From assembly GCF_025822605.1 (NCBI RefSeq), contig NZ_JACKTY010000051.1, forward strand, positions 62,001 to 126,000: a DNA stretch of 64,000 nt, written 5' to 3'. Position numbers and translations under genes: made by a program. This document shows, piece after piece, positions 35,380 through 43,090 of this stretch. The stretch is from Mycolicibacterium komossense (GTDB lineage: Bacteria > Actinomycetota > Actinomycetes > Mycobacteriales > Mycobacteriaceae). Under the pieces are notes generated by a model that was not told the DNA's origin, did no database searches, and saw only the letters and a program-made list of their open reading frames with translations. Positions within the stretch are counted from its first letter, which is position 1. The number at the start of each line of letters is the position of its first letter.

Positions 35380-36030
35380 CTAACCGACGAACCGGGTCAG
35401 TCTCGCGGACAGGTGAGGGACCAATCCGCCATCCGCGTCGACGCGCTCCTCGACATAGGCCAGATCACCGCCCTCGACAATGCCGTAGAGCCGCTTGGCG
35501 CCACCGACGAGTTGGCCGGACTTGCTGCGGGCCAGTGCATCCGTCACGAGCTCCCATGACGACTGGTTCAGTGGCCGGCCATAGAACAGCTCGACGTAGC
35601 CGGCCGAGTGGGCCAGCAGCAGCTCGATGGCTTGCGACTCACCCGGGTCGGTCGGATCGTCGACGAAGCGCCAGTACCCGGTCTCGCGAAGGTCGTGGAC
35701 GTGGTATTCGCCGGCTTCGTCGAGCCGCCACGACCGGGCTTCCCAGTTGAGGTAGTCGCCGCCGTCGTGCGAGACGATGATCTGCTGGCCGAACCGGTAG
35801 TCGCCATCGGGGCCGAGCCCCTCGCCCTCACCACGCCATACTCCGACCAACGGCAGCAGCGCCAACAGGGCGTCGTGCAGATTGGCGCCCTCGCGGAGGT
35901 TCGCGGTATCCGGGGGCGCAGGCAGGTCGTCGAACACCGGGATATTGCGCGCGGCAGTGATGCGCCCGCGTTCGGCGGCTGCAGCTATCGCGGCGTCAGC
36001 CGAGCCTGGAGTCGGTTCGCTGTCCGTCAC
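35380..36030 (-). CDS. Nitrobindin/FABP-like beta-barrel protein (Rv0813c-like)
   Basis: 216 residues from GTG 36030, overlapping the stop of the small membrane gene upstream (GTGA). The FABP/nitrobindin pattern is GVWRGEGEGLGPDG followed by FGQQIIVSHDGGDYLNWEARSWRL and GETGYWRF-like strands. Rv0813c, the positional match, is structurally a lipocalin-like barrel. Whether heme or a lipid is bound cannot be read from sequence. Confidence 0.88.
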   Translation of the reverse strand: MTDSEPTPGSADAAIAAAAERGRITAARNIPVFDDLPAPPDTANLREGANLHDALLALLPLVGVWRGEGEGLGPDGDYRFGQQIIVSHDGGDYLNWEARSWRLDEAGEYHVHDLRETGYWRFVDDPTDPGESQAIELLLAHSAGYVELFYGRPLNQSSWELVTDALARSKSGQLVGGAKRLYGIVEGGDLAYVEERVDADGGLVPHLSARLTRFVG

Positions 36031-36125
36031 GACTCGTCGGTGATGAGCCGGTACAGCGCGTACAACGCGAACCAGGTGATCACGACCGTGCACAGGACGA
36101 GAGCGATTTCGTAGAAAAGAACCAC
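36027..36125 (-). CDS. 32-residue single-helix membrane protein
   Basis: A GTG-started frame of 32 codons plus stop, with start at 36125. Nearly the whole chain is a hydrophobic helix (LVLCTVVITWFALYALY) capped by RLITDES. Its TGA overlaps the GTG of the nitrobindin-like gene (36030), so it is translated first in a two-gene operon. Strict overlap and the conserved-looking C-terminus support a real micro-protein of unknown function. Confidence 0.65.
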   Translation of the reverse strand: MVLFYEIALVLCTVVITWFALYALYRLITDES

Positions 36126-36281
36126 GGCGTTGATCCTAGTTTGTGCGCGTCGTGTCGGCTGACCCGGTGCAGTTTCCCGTGAGCGCACATGCCTGTCCGC
36201 CCTGAGCGGCGTGCCGCCGGACAGACACGTGTGTGCCCATCGGAAAGCTGATATGTAGGCGTCGTTTGTCACTAGGCAGGT

Positions 36282-36317
36282 GAAAGCCGCCCCGGTTTTG
36301 GTGCCGGGGCGGCTTTC
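36282..36317. terminator. 14-bp perfect hairpin
   Basis: GAAAGCCGCCCCGG (36282-36295) and CCGGGGCGGCTTTC (36304-36317) form a perfect stem with an 8-nt loop, followed by GTTTG. It is the strongest hairpin in the 635-bp gap between the small membrane gene and sseC and likely stops leftward transcription coming from the IS remnant side. Confidence 0.6.
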
Positions 36318-36435
36318 GTTTGATCGGGGTCAGTCGGTGCCGCGGCGGTCGTTGGTCAACGACGGTTGGTGTCAGACTGATATACGCGGGTTGGGTACCG
36401 CAAGACGATGGTTCGGCGCGAACGGTGGCTGCTCT

Positions 36436-36666
36436 CTAGGGACGGGCGTCACAACGGCAGTCGATCGAATGCTGTTGTTGTTCATAGCTTTCCCGCAGGT
36501 CCAGTTCGCCTACCTCGCCGTCGACCGACCGACTCGGCCTCGGGCACCGTGCCCGCTCGACCCGACCCGTTTCCTCATCGAATGCACGCGCAACCACCGA
36601 AAGCGCATGCACGTCCAACCCGACACTCGTACCGTTGAAACTCACCGGAGGCCTCCTGATCTGCAA
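36436..36666 (-). pseudogene. Degenerate IS110-family transposase fragment
   Basis: The frame includes TSVGLDVHALSVVARAFDEE, the N-terminal start of IS110-type DEDD transposases, with the first catalytic Asp in GLDVHA. Similarity fades after about 50 residues and the rest of a roughly 400-residue transposase is missing, so this is a truncated relic. No complete insertion ends are visible. It sits between sseC and the nitrobindin operon, in an otherwise gene-free stretch. Confidence 0.6.
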
Positions 36667-36760
36667 CTGTGGCTCTACCAGTGCGAGTGTTCACTCGTCA
36701 CCGGCAACCCACGTCCGATTGCAGCCCGAGGCCTTCGGCCTCGAGTCGCCTCCATACCGG

Positions 36761-37063
36761 CTAGGCGACCTTGACGTCGACCTCGTGGATGCCGGCGCCG
36801 GCGGGGACAACCACGGCGTCGCCATTACCCGCGGACGACAGAGCGCGCACGCGCCAGGTGCCGGGGGCGGCGAAGAAGCGGAAGTCGCCGGTGGCCGACG
36901 CGACGACCTCGGCGGTGAACTCGTCGGAGCCGTCGAGCAGACGCACGAAGGCGCCGCCGACGCTCTGCCCGGAACCGTCGACCACGCGTCCGGTGATCAC
37001 CGTTTCCTTCTCCAGGTCAACGCTCGCAGGCAGGGCCTGTCCTTGCTTGGGTGCAGAGCACAT
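36761..37063 (-). CDS. sseC: SseC-like DUF1416 protein
   Basis: 100 residues from ATG 37063. MCSAPKQGQ opens a beta-rich, carboxypeptidase-regulatory-like domain (VITGRVVDGSGQSVGGAFVRLLD). Matches the mycobacterial SseC proteins (Rv0814c), which are always paired with the rhodanese gene. One base separates it from the cysA2 stop, so it is the last gene of the sulfur operon. Exact biochemical role unclear. Confidence 0.9.
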   Translation of the reverse strand: MCSAPKQGQALPASVDLEKETVITGRVVDGSGQSVGGAFVRLLDGSDEFTAEVVASATGDFRFFAAPGTWRVRALSSAGNGDAVVVPAGAGIHEVDVKVA

Positions 37064-37064
37064 A

Positions 37065-37898
37065 TCAACTTCCCAACTCAATCGGGGCACCCACCAGGGA
37101 GCCGTATTCGCACCAACTGCCGTCATAGTTCTTGACGTTCTGATGTCCGAGGAGCTCGCGCAGCACGAACCAGGTGTGCGACGAACGTTCGCCGATGCGG
37201 CAGTAGGCGATGATTTCCTTCTCGCCGTCGAGGCCAGCGTCGCCGTACAGCTTGGCCAGGTCCTCATCGGACTTGAAGGTGCCGTCCTCGTTGGCGGCCT
37301 TGCTCCACGGCACGTTGATGGCTCCCGGAATGTGGCCGGGACGCTGGCTCTGCTCCTGTGGCAGGTGGGCGGGCGCCAGAATCTTGCCGGAGAACTCGTC
37401 AGGGGAGCGCACGTCGACCAGGTTCTTCTCGCCGATCGAGGCGATCACCTCGTCGCGGAACGCACGGATGCTGGTGTCGGGGTCCTTGGCCGTGTAGCTG
37501 GTCTCTGGCCGGTGCACCGCGTCGGCGGACAGCGGGCGGCCGTCGAGTTCCCACTTCTTGCGGCCGCCGTCGAGCAGCTTGACGTTGTCGTGTCCGTAGA
37601 GCTTGAAATACCAGTAGGCGTAGGCGGCGAACCAGTTGTTGTTACCGCCGTAAAGGATCACGGTGTCGTCGTTGGCGATACCGCGGTCGGACAGCAGTTT
37701 GGAGAACTGCTGGGCGTCGACGAAATCCCGGCGGATCGGATCCTGCAGATCGGCCTTCCAGTCCAGCTTGACCGCACCGGCGATGTGACCGGTGTCGTAG
37801 GCGCTGGCGTCCTCGTCGACCTCGACGAACACGGTGTTCGGTGCGTCGAGATTGCTCTCAGCCCAGTCGGTGGAGACCAGGACGTCGGAGCGAGCCAT
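37065..37898 (-). CDS. cysA2: Thiosulfate sulfurtransferase (rhodanese), CysA2/SseA type
   Basis: 277 residues with two rhodanese domains. The active Cys is in the second, AYCRIGERSSHTWF; the first domain (residues about 5-125) lacks it, as usual. VEVDEDASAYDTGHIAGA and DVRSPDEFSGKI are conserved domain starts. It moves sulfane sulfur in thiosulfate or cysteine metabolism. Middle gene of the operon controlled by the polycysteine leader. Confidence 0.95.
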   Translation of the reverse strand: MARSDVLVSTDWAESNLDAPNTVFVEVDEDASAYDTGHIAGAVKLDWKADLQDPIRRDFVDAQQFSKLLSDRGIANDDTVILYGGNNNWFAAYAYWYFKLYGHDNVKLLDGGRKKWELDGRPLSADAVHRPETSYTAKDPDTSIRAFRDEVIASIGEKNLVDVRSPDEFSGKILAPAHLPQEQSQRPGHIPGAINVPWSKAANEDGTFKSDEDLAKLYGDAGLDGEKEIIAYCRIGERSSHTWFVLRELLGHQNVKNYDGSWCEYGSLVGAPIELGS

Positions 37899-37934
37899 GG
37901 AGTGGTCCTTTCAGGTTGCTTGTCGGGTGAGCAG

Positions 37935-38396
37935 TCAGGCTTGCAAGGGTGCCCGTCGCAGGCGCGCGACGAGCGGGTAGAGCTGGCAGCCCAGGCAGAT
38001 GCCGAACGCTGCATTCAGGAAGGCCGCGAACAACGCGAACGCCGTGGCTACGAGTCCGAGCGCGCCGAATCCGAGAGCGAAGCCGACCGTGCCGACCAGC
38101 GCGAAGACGAAGCCGACCAGCTGGGCGAATTTCAGCGGGGGAACCGGTTCCCGGTCGGTGACCGGGCCCAGGCGAGGTGCGACGACGGCGCCGAAGATGC
38201 GGCCGTACGGGTGCCGGCGTGGTCCCAGCGAGGCGCCCACCGCGAAGACCAGGGTCTGCAGACCGAGGATCACGGCAGCTGCGACGGGGCTGAAGGCGGC
38301 GACGACCAGCGTGACGATCAGGACGGCCGTCGTGATCCAGGCGACGAAGCGGGGTCCCCGCACATCCACCTGCTCCGGAGATTTGGTAGTCGACAT
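37935..38396 (-). CDS. DUF4395 membrane protein
   Basis: 153 residues from ATG 38396 with AGGAG seven bases upstream. About four membrane helices (VAWITTAVLIVTLVVAAF, AAVILGLQTLVFAVGA, ALGLVATAFALFAAFLNAAFG) and a C-terminal FGICLGCQLYPLVARL with the CxxC typical of DUF4395. Often found with rhodaneses, here directly before cysA2. A role in sulfur or thiosulfate handling at the membrane is inferred from context. Confidence 0.85.
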   Translation of the reverse strand: MSTTKSPEQVDVRGPRFVAWITTAVLIVTLVVAAFSPVAAAVILGLQTLVFAVGASLGPRRHPYGRIFGAVVAPRLGPVTDREPVPPLKFAQLVGFVFALVGTVGFALGFGALGLVATAFALFAAFLNAAFGICLGCQLYPLVARLRRAPLQA

Positions 38397-38482
38397 AAAA
38401 GTGCTCCTGTTGTGTGGTTTGGGCTGGATACGAGAGGCCCCAGGTGTGCTCCGAGAGCGACGCGAAAAGTGGGCGCGACTAC

Positions 38483-38575
38483 TCAGCAGCTACAACAACA
38501 ACAGCAACAGCCCGCGGTGCGGCACAGATCGACTGCGCGGCGCTTGGTGAGCATGAGCTCGTGGCGGGTTGACAC
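38483..38575 (-). CDS. Leaderless polycysteine leader peptide (cysteine attenuator)
   Basis: A 30-residue frame starting at GTG 38575. Its last part holds a Cys at position 18, then six consecutive Cys codons, Ser and a final Cys before TGA. A -10-like TAAGGT (minus strand, 38583-38588) leaves 7 nt to the GTG, consistent with a leaderless mRNA. It precedes DUF4395-cysA2-sseC by 86 nt. Such polycysteine short ORFs are established mycobacterial attenuators that sense cysteine supply; the match in position and composition is close. Confidence 0.85.
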   Translation of the reverse strand: MSTRHELMLTKRRAVDLCRTAGCCCCCCSC

Positions 38576-38582
38576 GCCTCGT

Positions 38583-38588
38583 ACCTTA
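38583..38588 (-). promoter_or_regulatory. -10 element of the sulfur operon
   Basis: TAAGGT on the minus strand, 7 nt before the GTG of the polycysteine leader, the spacing expected if transcription begins at the start codon. No clear -35 is visible, as is usual for mycobacterial SigA promoters. Confidence 0.5.
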
Positions 38589-38604
38589 CCTAATGACACG
38601 GCGC

Positions 38605-39036
38605 TCAAGCCAATAACGGTTCCAGTGCCGACCGCAGGTCAGCGGCCTTCGGCACACCCGCGGTGCGGTATCGCAACTGCCCGTCCGCGTCGAAGATGAA
38701 CGTGGTCGGCAGCGAGAGCACTGAAAGCCTGCGCGCGGCGGCCGGATTGGCGTCCATGTCGATCTCGACGTGCGCGACAGTGTCGAGATCGGCGCAAATC
38801 TGGTCGACCACCCGGCGTACCCCCGCGCACGGCCCACACCACACCGCGCTGAAATGCACGATCGTCGGCCCGGTCGATGAAAGCCCCAGTTCGGTGGTGT
38901 CGAGTTCGTCACCGTCGGTCTTGCCGGGCGCGGTGACCGTTTTCAGCACTCCTGACCGCCGGTTCATCAGCCAGCCGACGACCGATGCCAGTCCAAGAGC
39001 CAGCACGATCGCGACTGCGGTGAACAACGGAGTCAT
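38605..39036 (-). CDS. thiX: Thioredoxin-fold membrane-anchored protein
   Basis: 143 residues. One N-terminal helix (FTAVAIVLALGLASVVGWL) then a thioredoxin domain with active site AVWCGPCAGV and cis-Pro SLPTTFIFD. Matches Rv0816c (thiX). Probably a membrane-tethered thiol reductant; orientation of the domain is not settled. Its ATG overlaps the lmeA stop (ATGA), so it follows lmeA in the same mRNA and the polycysteine leader lies just beyond. Confidence 0.9.
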   Translation of the reverse strand: MTPLFTAVAIVLALGLASVVGWLMNRRSGVLKTVTAPGKTDGDELDTTELGLSSTGPTIVHFSAVWCGPCAGVRRVVDQICADLDTVAHVEIDMDANPAAARRLSVLSLPTTFIFDADGQLRYRTAGVPKAADLRSALEPLLA

Positions 39037-39830
39037 GACTGTCTAAACCCCGCGAGCGTGATGGTTACTCCCTTGGCGATGCCCTCGATGATGACGTCGG
39101 AGCCGCGGACCCCCTGACTGGTCGGTGCTACGCCGAACGGGAGTTTCTGATCGGGCAGGCTGGACGCGAATGCGGCGAGCACCGCAGTCTTCTTGTCCTC
39201 GGGGACCGGCTGATCGGCCGTGCCCGGGCCGGTCAGAATGCCGGTCGGGGTGAAGACCAGCGTGGTCTGGTCGGGTCCGGTCATGGACAGATCGACCGAG
39301 ACGCTCACCCGCTCCTCGAAACCGGCCGCCTGCGGGGTGCCGGTGAACACCAGGCCGTCGCTGCCCGAGATGCCCGATTCGGTGGTGCCGCCGGTGGCGT
39401 CATTGGACTCTCGCGGCGGAGCCTCGACCATCAGGTCATGAATGCCGATGAACCGGCCCAGGTGAGCGGAGTCGATGATGATCCGGCTCTCCACCTCGCC
39501 GACCGGCAGTTTCGCGTCGGGCCTGATCAGCCATGATGCGTCGGTCAGGTCGATCGAGTGCAGGGTGCCCTCCAGTGACGCCTTGCCGACCCGGGGGTGT
39601 TCGACGTCATTGGCTTTGATCTCCACCTCTTTGTAGTGGTGATTCATCGCCTGCGGGATGAACGGGAAGCTGAGAATCGCGACCGACGGGTCCCATTTCA
39701 GCCCTGCGGCGCTGCGGACCGTTCTGGACAGGCGGTATTCGGCGAAGATCGTGGTTCCGAAGTCGACGCCGACGGCCCCGAGTACGACGACGAGCGCCGC
39801 CACGCCGAAGCTGATCAGCAATTTGCGCAC
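39033..39830 (-). CDS. lmeA: LmeA-like DUF2993 cell-envelope protein
   Basis: 265 residues from GTG 39830; upstream frame to 40040 overlaps glnR and is rejected. An N-terminal helix (KLLISFGVAALVVVLGAVGVDFG) anchors an exported DUF2993 domain. Rv0817c/LmeA is implicated in mannan/lipoglycan maturation in mycobacteria, and the position, one gene from glnR, matches. Substrate contacts cannot be read here. Confidence 0.88.
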   Translation of the reverse strand: MRKLLISFGVAALVVVLGAVGVDFGTTIFAEYRLSRTVRSAAGLKWDPSVAILSFPFIPQAMNHHYKEVEIKANDVEHPRVGKASLEGTLHSIDLTDASWLIRPDAKLPVGEVESRIIIDSAHLGRFIGIHDLMVEAPPRESNDATGGTTESGISGSDGLVFTGTPQAAGFEERVSVSVDLSMTGPDQTTLVFTPTGILTGPGTADQPVPEDKKTAVLAAFASSLPDQKLPFGVAPTSQGVRGSDVIIEGIAKGVTITLAGFRQS

Positions 39831-40020
39831 GCCGACATTCTGGCCTAGATGTTCGCCAGAACCGCCACACTGTGCCGTTTGGCCGGCAGCTGCCCGCTGC
39901 AGAAGACACTTGGGGCGGCTTAATGCCAGGTTGCAAGCTATCGTTAGGTCACCTTGGCCGGTAACGGTGATGTGTCGGCCATGAATCGGGGAGATGATCT
40001 TCCGATCGCTGGAGGGCCTA

Positions 40021-40809
40021 TTGGATCTACTGCTACTCACCGTCGACCCTCATCCTGAGGCGGTGCTGCCCTCACTTTCGCTGCTCGCGCATAACGTGCG
40101 ATCGGCGCCGACTGAGGTTTCGTCTCTTTTGGAGGCGGGCACCGCGGATGTGGCGATCGTCGATGCGCGCACGGACCTGGCTGCTGCACGCGGCCTGTGT
40201 CGTCTGTTGGGCACCACCGGAACGTCGGTGCCGGTCGTGGCCGTCGTCAACGAGGGCGGTCTGGTTGCCGTCAACGTCGAATGGGGGCTGGACGAGATCC
40301 TCCTGCCCAGTACCGGGCCCGCCGAGATCGACGCCCGGCTGCGCCTGCTGGTCGGCCGCCGCGGCGGCATCGCCAGCCAAGAGAGTGTCGGCAAGGTCAG
40401 CCTCGGCGAGTTGGTGATCGACGAAGGCACCTACACCGCGCGGTTGCGCGGCCGTCCGCTCGACTTGACCTATAAGGAATTCGAACTTCTGAAGTATCTT
40501 GCGCAGCACGCCGGCCGGGTGTTCACCAGGGCTCAACTGCTGCAAGAGGTGTGGGGCTACGACTTCTTCGGCGGCACCCGCACCGTCGACGTCCACGTGC
40601 GACGGCTCCGGGCCAAGCTCGGTACCGAGTACGAATCGCTGATCGGAACCGTCCGCAACGTCGGTTACAAGGCGGTACGTCCGGCTCGAGGCAGGCCCAC
40701 GCCTGCGGAGGCGGACCTTGCCGATGATCTGCCCGACGACGGCGACGACTTCGATTCGGCCCCCGACAGTGTGCCGGATTCGTTCGCAAACCCCCTCCGC
40801 AGTCAGTGA
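40021..40809 (+). CDS. glnR: GlnR-family nitrogen regulator (OmpR-type)
   Basis: 262 residues from TTG 40021, chosen because homologues begin LDLLLLTVDPHPEAVLP. Receiver-like N-terminal domain (VAIVDARTDLAAARGL) and a winged-helix OmpR domain (YKEFELLKYLAQHAGRVFTRAQLLQEVWGYD, then RTVDVHVRRLRAKLG). Orphan response regulator of nitrogen assimilation genes (Rv0818). The C-terminal 40 residues are acidic and poorly conserved in nature. Its stop overlaps mshD. Confidence 0.93.
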   Translation: MDLLLLTVDPHPEAVLPSLSLLAHNVRSAPTEVSSLLEAGTADVAIVDARTDLAAARGLCRLLGTTGTSVPVVAVVNEGGLVAVNVEWGLDEILLPSTGPAEIDARLRLLVGRRGGIASQESVGKVSLGELVIDEGTYTARLRGRPLDLTYKEFELLKYLAQHAGRVFTRAQLLQEVWGYDFFGGTRTVDVHVRRLRAKLGTEYESLIGTVRNVGYKAVRPARGRPTPAEADLADDLPDDGDDFDSAPDSVPDSFANPLRSQ

Positions 40810-41717
40810 CCCGGCTGCACTGGAGTTCGTCGCTAACGCCGGATGATCAACAGCAGATCCGCGAAATAGTAAATGCGGCAACAGAATTCGACGGAGTGGC
40901 GCCGGTCGGCGAGCAGGTGCTGCGCGAGTTGGGGCAGCAGCGTACCGAACACCTGACCGCCGCGGGCAATGACGGGAGCCTTCTCGGCTACCTCAACCTG
41001 ACGCCAGAGATGGCCGAGCTGGTGGTGCGTCCCGACGCCCGTAAGCGCGGCGTCGGGACGGCCCTGATCGCCGGGGCACTCGAGCGCACCGAAGGGCGGA
41101 CCCGGTTCTGGGCGCACGGCACGCTGCCCGCCGCGAAGGCGACGGCCGCGGCGCTGCACCTGACCCCGGTCCGCGAGCTGTTGCAGATGCGACGTTCACT
41201 GCGGGAGCTGACCGCGGCCGAGATCCCCGAGAACCTCGAGATCCGGACCTACGCGGGCCCGTCCGATGATGCCGAATTGCTGCGCGTCAACAACGCCGCC
41301 TTCGCCTGGCACCCCGAGCAGGGTGGCTGGACCGACGCCGAGATCGCCGAGCGCCGGGGGGAGGCATGGTTCGATCCGTCCGGTCTGTTCCTGGCCTTCG
41401 GGCGAGGCCAGGGCGACGTGCCCGAGCGGCTGCTGGGTTTCCACTGGACCAAGGTGCACGCCGAGGAGCCCGGGGTCGGGAGGGTCGGCGAGGTGTATAT
41501 CGTCGGCGTCGATCCGCAGGCTCAGGGCAGGGGCCTGGGGCGCACGCTGACGCAGGTCGGTGTGGCCTGGTTGGCCCGGGAGTTGGCCGCAGAGGCCGAC
41601 CCGACAGTCCTGCTGTACGTGGAGTCCGACAACGCCGCCGCGGTGCGCACATATGAGCGGCTGGGGTTCGTCGTTCACAGTGTCGACACTGCCTATGCGG
41701 CCGTTATTGACATTTAG
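40806..41717 (+). CDS. mshD: Mycothiol synthase (acetyltransferase)
   Basis: 303 residues from GTG 40806. Two GNAT domains in tandem: the first has VRPDARKRGVGTALI, the second YIVGVDPQAQGRGLGRTL, the acetyl-CoA loop. It adds acetyl to the cysteinyl moiety in the last step of mycothiol synthesis (Rv0819). Overlap with glnR (GTGA) is the usual arrangement. Confidence 0.95.
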   Translation: MTRLHWSSSLTPDDQQQIREIVNAATEFDGVAPVGEQVLRELGQQRTEHLTAAGNDGSLLGYLNLTPEMAELVVRPDARKRGVGTALIAGALERTEGRTRFWAHGTLPAAKATAAALHLTPVRELLQMRRSLRELTAAEIPENLEIRTYAGPSDDAELLRVNNAAFAWHPEQGGWTDAEIAERRGEAWFDPSGLFLAFGRGQGDVPERLLGFHWTKVHAEEPGVGRVGEVYIVGVDPQAQGRGLGRTLTQVGVAWLARELAAEADPTVLLYVESDNAAAVRTYERLGFVVHSVDTAYAAVIDI

Positions 41718-41776
41718 GTAAGCAGCCGACGCTCCGTTTCACTCACAGCTGACGGATACCGTGCGTTGGCGCCGCT

Positions 41777-41794
41777 GTTCACCCTTCGTTCATC
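41777..41794 (+). promoter_or_regulatory. RegX3-type Pho box of the pst operon
   Basis: GTTCACC and GTTCATC, 7-bp direct repeats separated by CTTC, match the known RegX3 recognition pattern of mycobacteria. The box lies 102 bp upstream of the pstS GTG. It predicts induction of the operon when phosphate is low through SenX3-RegX3. Confidence 0.75.
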
Positions 41795-41895
41795 TGCCAT
41801 CGGGGTTTAGTCCATTACCAGCGAATACGTTGCCGGGGGAATGGCACTGGCAGCCGGGCGACCGTCCCGGCAGGTCCTTGAGGAAAGCGGGATAG

Positions 41896-43032
41896 GTGAA
41901 GCGCAATACTTTTGGCAAGGCAGTTCTTGCGACCGTGTCAGCGACGGCGATCGCAGGCCTGACTCTGACTGCATGCGGTAGCGACAACAACTCGGGAAGC
42001 AGCGCCTCGACCGCGGCCTCCGGGGCGTCGGGCAGCTCGTCCGCCGCCGCCGACTGCGGTGGCAAGAACGCTCTGACTGCAGAGGGCTCGACCGCTCAGC
42101 AGAACGCCATCGCGGTCTTCAACCAGGTGTGGGGCCAGAAGTGCGCGGGCAAGAACCTGTCGTACAACCCGACGGGTTCAGGCGCGGGCGTCACCCAGTT
42201 CATCGCCAAGCAGGTCGACTTCGCCGGCTCCGACTCGCCGCTGTCGAAGGACCAGGTCGATCCCGCAGCCGCGCGCTGCGGTGGCAACCCGGCCTGGAAC
42301 CTGCCGCTGGTGTTCGGCCCCGTCGCGCTGGGCTACAACCTCCCGGGCGTCGACAAGCTGGTCGTGAACGCCGATGTGCTGGCCAAGATCTTCACCGGTG
42401 CCATCACCACGTGGAATGACCCGGCGATCGCCGCGCTCAACAGCGGCGCGAACCTGCCCGGCACCAAGATCACCCCGATCTACCGCTCGGATTCGTCGGG
42501 CACCACCGACAACTTCCAGAAGTACCTCGGTGCCGCTGCTCCGCAGACCTGGACCAAGGGCGCGGGCAAGGAGTTCCAGGGCGGTGCCGGCGAAGGCGCG
42601 CAGAAGACCGCGGGCGTCGTGCAGGCGGTTCAGGCCACCGAAGGTTCGATCGGCTACGTCGAGAAGGGCTTCGCCGATCAGGCCAAGCTGACCGTCGCGG
42701 CGATCGACACCGGTAGCGGCGCGGTCGAGTTGACCGACGACACCGCCAAGACGGCCATCGACTCGGCCAAGTTCGCGGCCGAGGGCAATGACCTGGTGCT
42801 GGACCTGAACTCGCTGTACGCCACCAAGGAAGCGGGCGCCTACCCGCTGATGCTGGCCACCTACGAGATCGTCTGCTCGAAGGGCTACGACGCCGACACC
42901 GCGGCCGCTGTGAAATCCTTTCTGACGGTTTCGGCCAACGACGGCCAGGCCGGGCTCGCCGCAGCCGGTTACGTGCCGCTGCCGGACAAGTTCAAGGAGC
43001 GTCTGCTGACGTCGGTTTCGGCGATTCAGTAG
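41896..43032 (+). CDS. pstS: Phosphate-binding lipoprotein PstS
   Basis: 378 residues from GTG 41896. Lipobox GLTLTACGSD gives the anchored high-affinity phosphate receptor. NALTAEGSTAQQNAI and GAGVTQFIAKQVDFAGSDSPL are the phosphate-site strands, and IYRSDSSGTTDNFQKYL follows. First gene of pstS-pstC-pstA-pstB behind the Pho box. Confidence 0.95.
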   Translation: MKRNTFGKAVLATVSATAIAGLTLTACGSDNNSGSSASTAASGASGSSSAAADCGGKNALTAEGSTAQQNAIAVFNQVWGQKCAGKNLSYNPTGSGAGVTQFIAKQVDFAGSDSPLSKDQVDPAAARCGGNPAWNLPLVFGPVALGYNLPGVDKLVVNADVLAKIFTGAITTWNDPAIAALNSGANLPGTKITPIYRSDSSGTTDNFQKYLGAAAPQTWTKGAGKEFQGGAGEGAQKTAGVVQAVQATEGSIGYVEKGFADQAKLTVAAIDTGSGAVELTDDTAKTAIDSAKFAAEGNDLVLDLNSLYATKEAGAYPLMLATYEIVCSKGYDADTAAAVKSFLTVSANDGQAGLAAAGYVPLPDKFKERLLTSVSAIQ

Positions 43033-43090
43033 CGATCAGCCAGCTATCCCTTAGTTGCCCTGCGAACCGGTCCGAAAACGGTGAGGATGT

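Noticed and set aside
36771..38699. A 642-codon frame antisense to the cysA2 operon
   Set aside because: It is a high-GC shadow of cysA2/DUF4395; it has no ribosome site or domain, while the opposite strand carries a coherent operon.
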